Positions 63,274 to 64,000 of a stretch of 64,000 nucleotides of DNA are shown one piece after another. The stretch is taken from the NCBI GenBank assembly GCA_947497485.1, contig CANMHB010000010.1:62001-126000 (forward strand), read 5' to 3'. Source of the stretch: Flavobacteriales bacterium. Lineage in GTDB: Bacteria > Bacteroidota > Bacteroidia > Flavobacteriales_D > Crocinitomicaceae. Every line of letters starts with the position of its first letter. The stretch's first letter is position 1. Under the pieces are notes generated by a model. The model saw only the letters and a program-made list of their open reading frames with translations. It was not told where the DNA came from and made no database searches. The position numbers and the translations under genes were made by a program.

Positions 63274-64000
63274 AATGTAAATTCCTATATATTAGTTTCT
63301 TTTTTGCCTTTTGTCTTGTGCAAAGCTCATGTGATAAAATTGATCTCTGGAATTTAGAGAAATTGCCTGAATTTAATGATCCTCAAATAAAAACGAATAG
63401 CCTGACTTCATTTTCAATCGAAGCCATTTTAAAAACTGATGGATTTGATAAAATAACATTGAGCGGTTTTTGTTGGTCGGACGTAAACCAAGATCCAACT
63501 ATAATGGATAATAGAACTGACGTGGAATTGGATGGAAATAAGATGAATATCCAGCTGGATTGGAGTGGTAATTCAAAATTATTCGTTAGAGCATTTGCCA
63601 AAAACAACATTGGGTATGCATACTCTAAAACAATTGTGGTTAATTGGTTGGGAAATTCGAGTAACTTGCCAGTTATACAAACACTACAACCAACCGAAGT
63701 CGGTTTTTTTGAGATGAATATTACAGGTCAAATCTTATCCGATGGTGGACTACCGATTCTTGAAAAAGGATTTTGTTATTCAAGTGTAAATCAATTACCA
63801 ACGCTTAATGATTCGCATTTTATGTCACAATCTTCAAATTTCAGCGAGTTATTAGATTCAATCCAAGAAAACACGACCTATTTTATTCGATCATATGCTA
63901 AAAACCTACAAGGAATTTCCTTTGGGAATGTGATTCAAGTAAGCACGAAAAACTTTTATTACGTTGGGGAAACGGGACCTGCAAATGGGTTAATTTTTTA
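63270..64000 (+). CDS. Lipoprotein with Fn3-like repeats, cut off at the window edge
   Basis: The frame begins at 63270 (ATGA overlapping the previous stop) and stays open to the right edge, so the end is missing. It has a lipoprotein signal (FFFAFCLVQSSC). The visible 243 residues contain two Fn3-like Bacteroidota repeats: GFCWSDVNQDPTIMD ... LFVRAFAKNNIGYAYSK, then GFCYSSVNQLPTLND ... YFIRSYAKNLQGISFGN. They are followed by YYVGETGPANGLIF, the start of a DUF1566-like or Fibrobacter paralogous domain. It would be an outer-membrane-exposed lipoprotein at the end of the system. Confidence 0.8.
   Translation, partial: MKCKFLYISFFFAFCLVQSSCDKIDLWNLEKLPEFNDPQIKTNSLTSFSIEAILKTDGFDKITLSGFCWSDVNQDPTIMDNRTDVELDGNKMNIQLDWSGNSKLFVRAFAKNNIGYAYSKTIVVNWLGNSSNLPVIQTLQPTEVGFFEMNITGQILSDGGLPILEKGFCYSSVNQLPTLNDSHFMSQSSNFSELLDSIQENTTYFIRSYAKNLQGISFGNVIQVSTKNFYYVGETGPANGLIF

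Noticed and set aside
44290-64000. Type VI-like, phage-tail or contractile system
   Set aside because: I saw no sheath, tube, baseplate, VgrG or similar motifs; the NTPases and subtilisin do not fit these systems.

Overview
The window is AT-rich DNA from the Bacteroidota. It is most like a free-living member of the Flavobacteriales (a Crocinitomicaceae/Fluviicola-like lineage is a guess). The support is a MurF-alanine racemase fusion, the type IX secretion lipoprotein PorW/SprE, a long two-part IspG, Bacteroidota-type -7 promoter boxes (TAnnTTTG), DUF3078 and DUF4421 envelope proteins, and many lipoproteins and beta-barrels. I saw no rRNA, tRNA, CRISPR array, insertion sequence or phage module.

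Positions 1-44,070 are ordinary chromosome made of short operons on both strands. In order these hold: a cut-off beta-barrel gene; murF-alr and tdk; an acidic protein with an M28 peptidase; porW-bactofilin-atpZ plus a small membrane protein; yebC; a YkuD L,D-transpeptidase; a DUF3089 hydrolase; DUF3078 and related envelope genes; a TPR protein, recF and a DciA-like gene; a transglutaminase; pruA; ileS; a trypsin-like protease; two small orphan genes; ispG; a TonB-domain protein; phoH; serS; aspS; an IMPACT-family gene; two secreted unknowns; an MbnH/MbnP-type diheme protein and partner; a methyltransferase; oligopeptidase B; and a DUF4421 protein. Oddities here are a palindromic, base-biased insert inside ileS, an inverted repeat between serS and aspS, and a perfect 12-bp hairpin over a stop codon.

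Positions 44,290 to the right edge are one dense plus-strand cluster of at least 15 genes, most separated by 0-16 bases or overlapping. It opens with an actin/Hsp70-fold ATPase that I recognise as SrfB-like and a dynamin-like P-loop protein that I recognise as SrfC-like. These are relatives of the poorly understood Salmonella SrfABC proteins. Next come two proteins sharing a new cytosolic N-terminal domain (possibly SrfA-like), one of them fused through a membrane segment to a subtilisin protease. Between them lie two single-pass proteins sharing an N-terminal membrane module, one ending in a DUF2135-like domain. A second block holds a four-segment membrane protein, a zinc-ribbon TRAFAC-type GTPase, a large membrane-anchored partner whose outer domain was recently duplicated into the next gene, coiled-coil envelope proteins, a protein with thrombospondin type 3 calcium repeats, and an Fn3-like lipoprotein that runs off the window.

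My reading is that cytosolic NTPases are coupled through single-pass adaptors to a periplasmic or surface-exposed protease and calcium-binding or lipoprotein parts: a trans-envelope machine of unknown purpose. Gene identities come from sequence motifs and memory of families; no database search was run.
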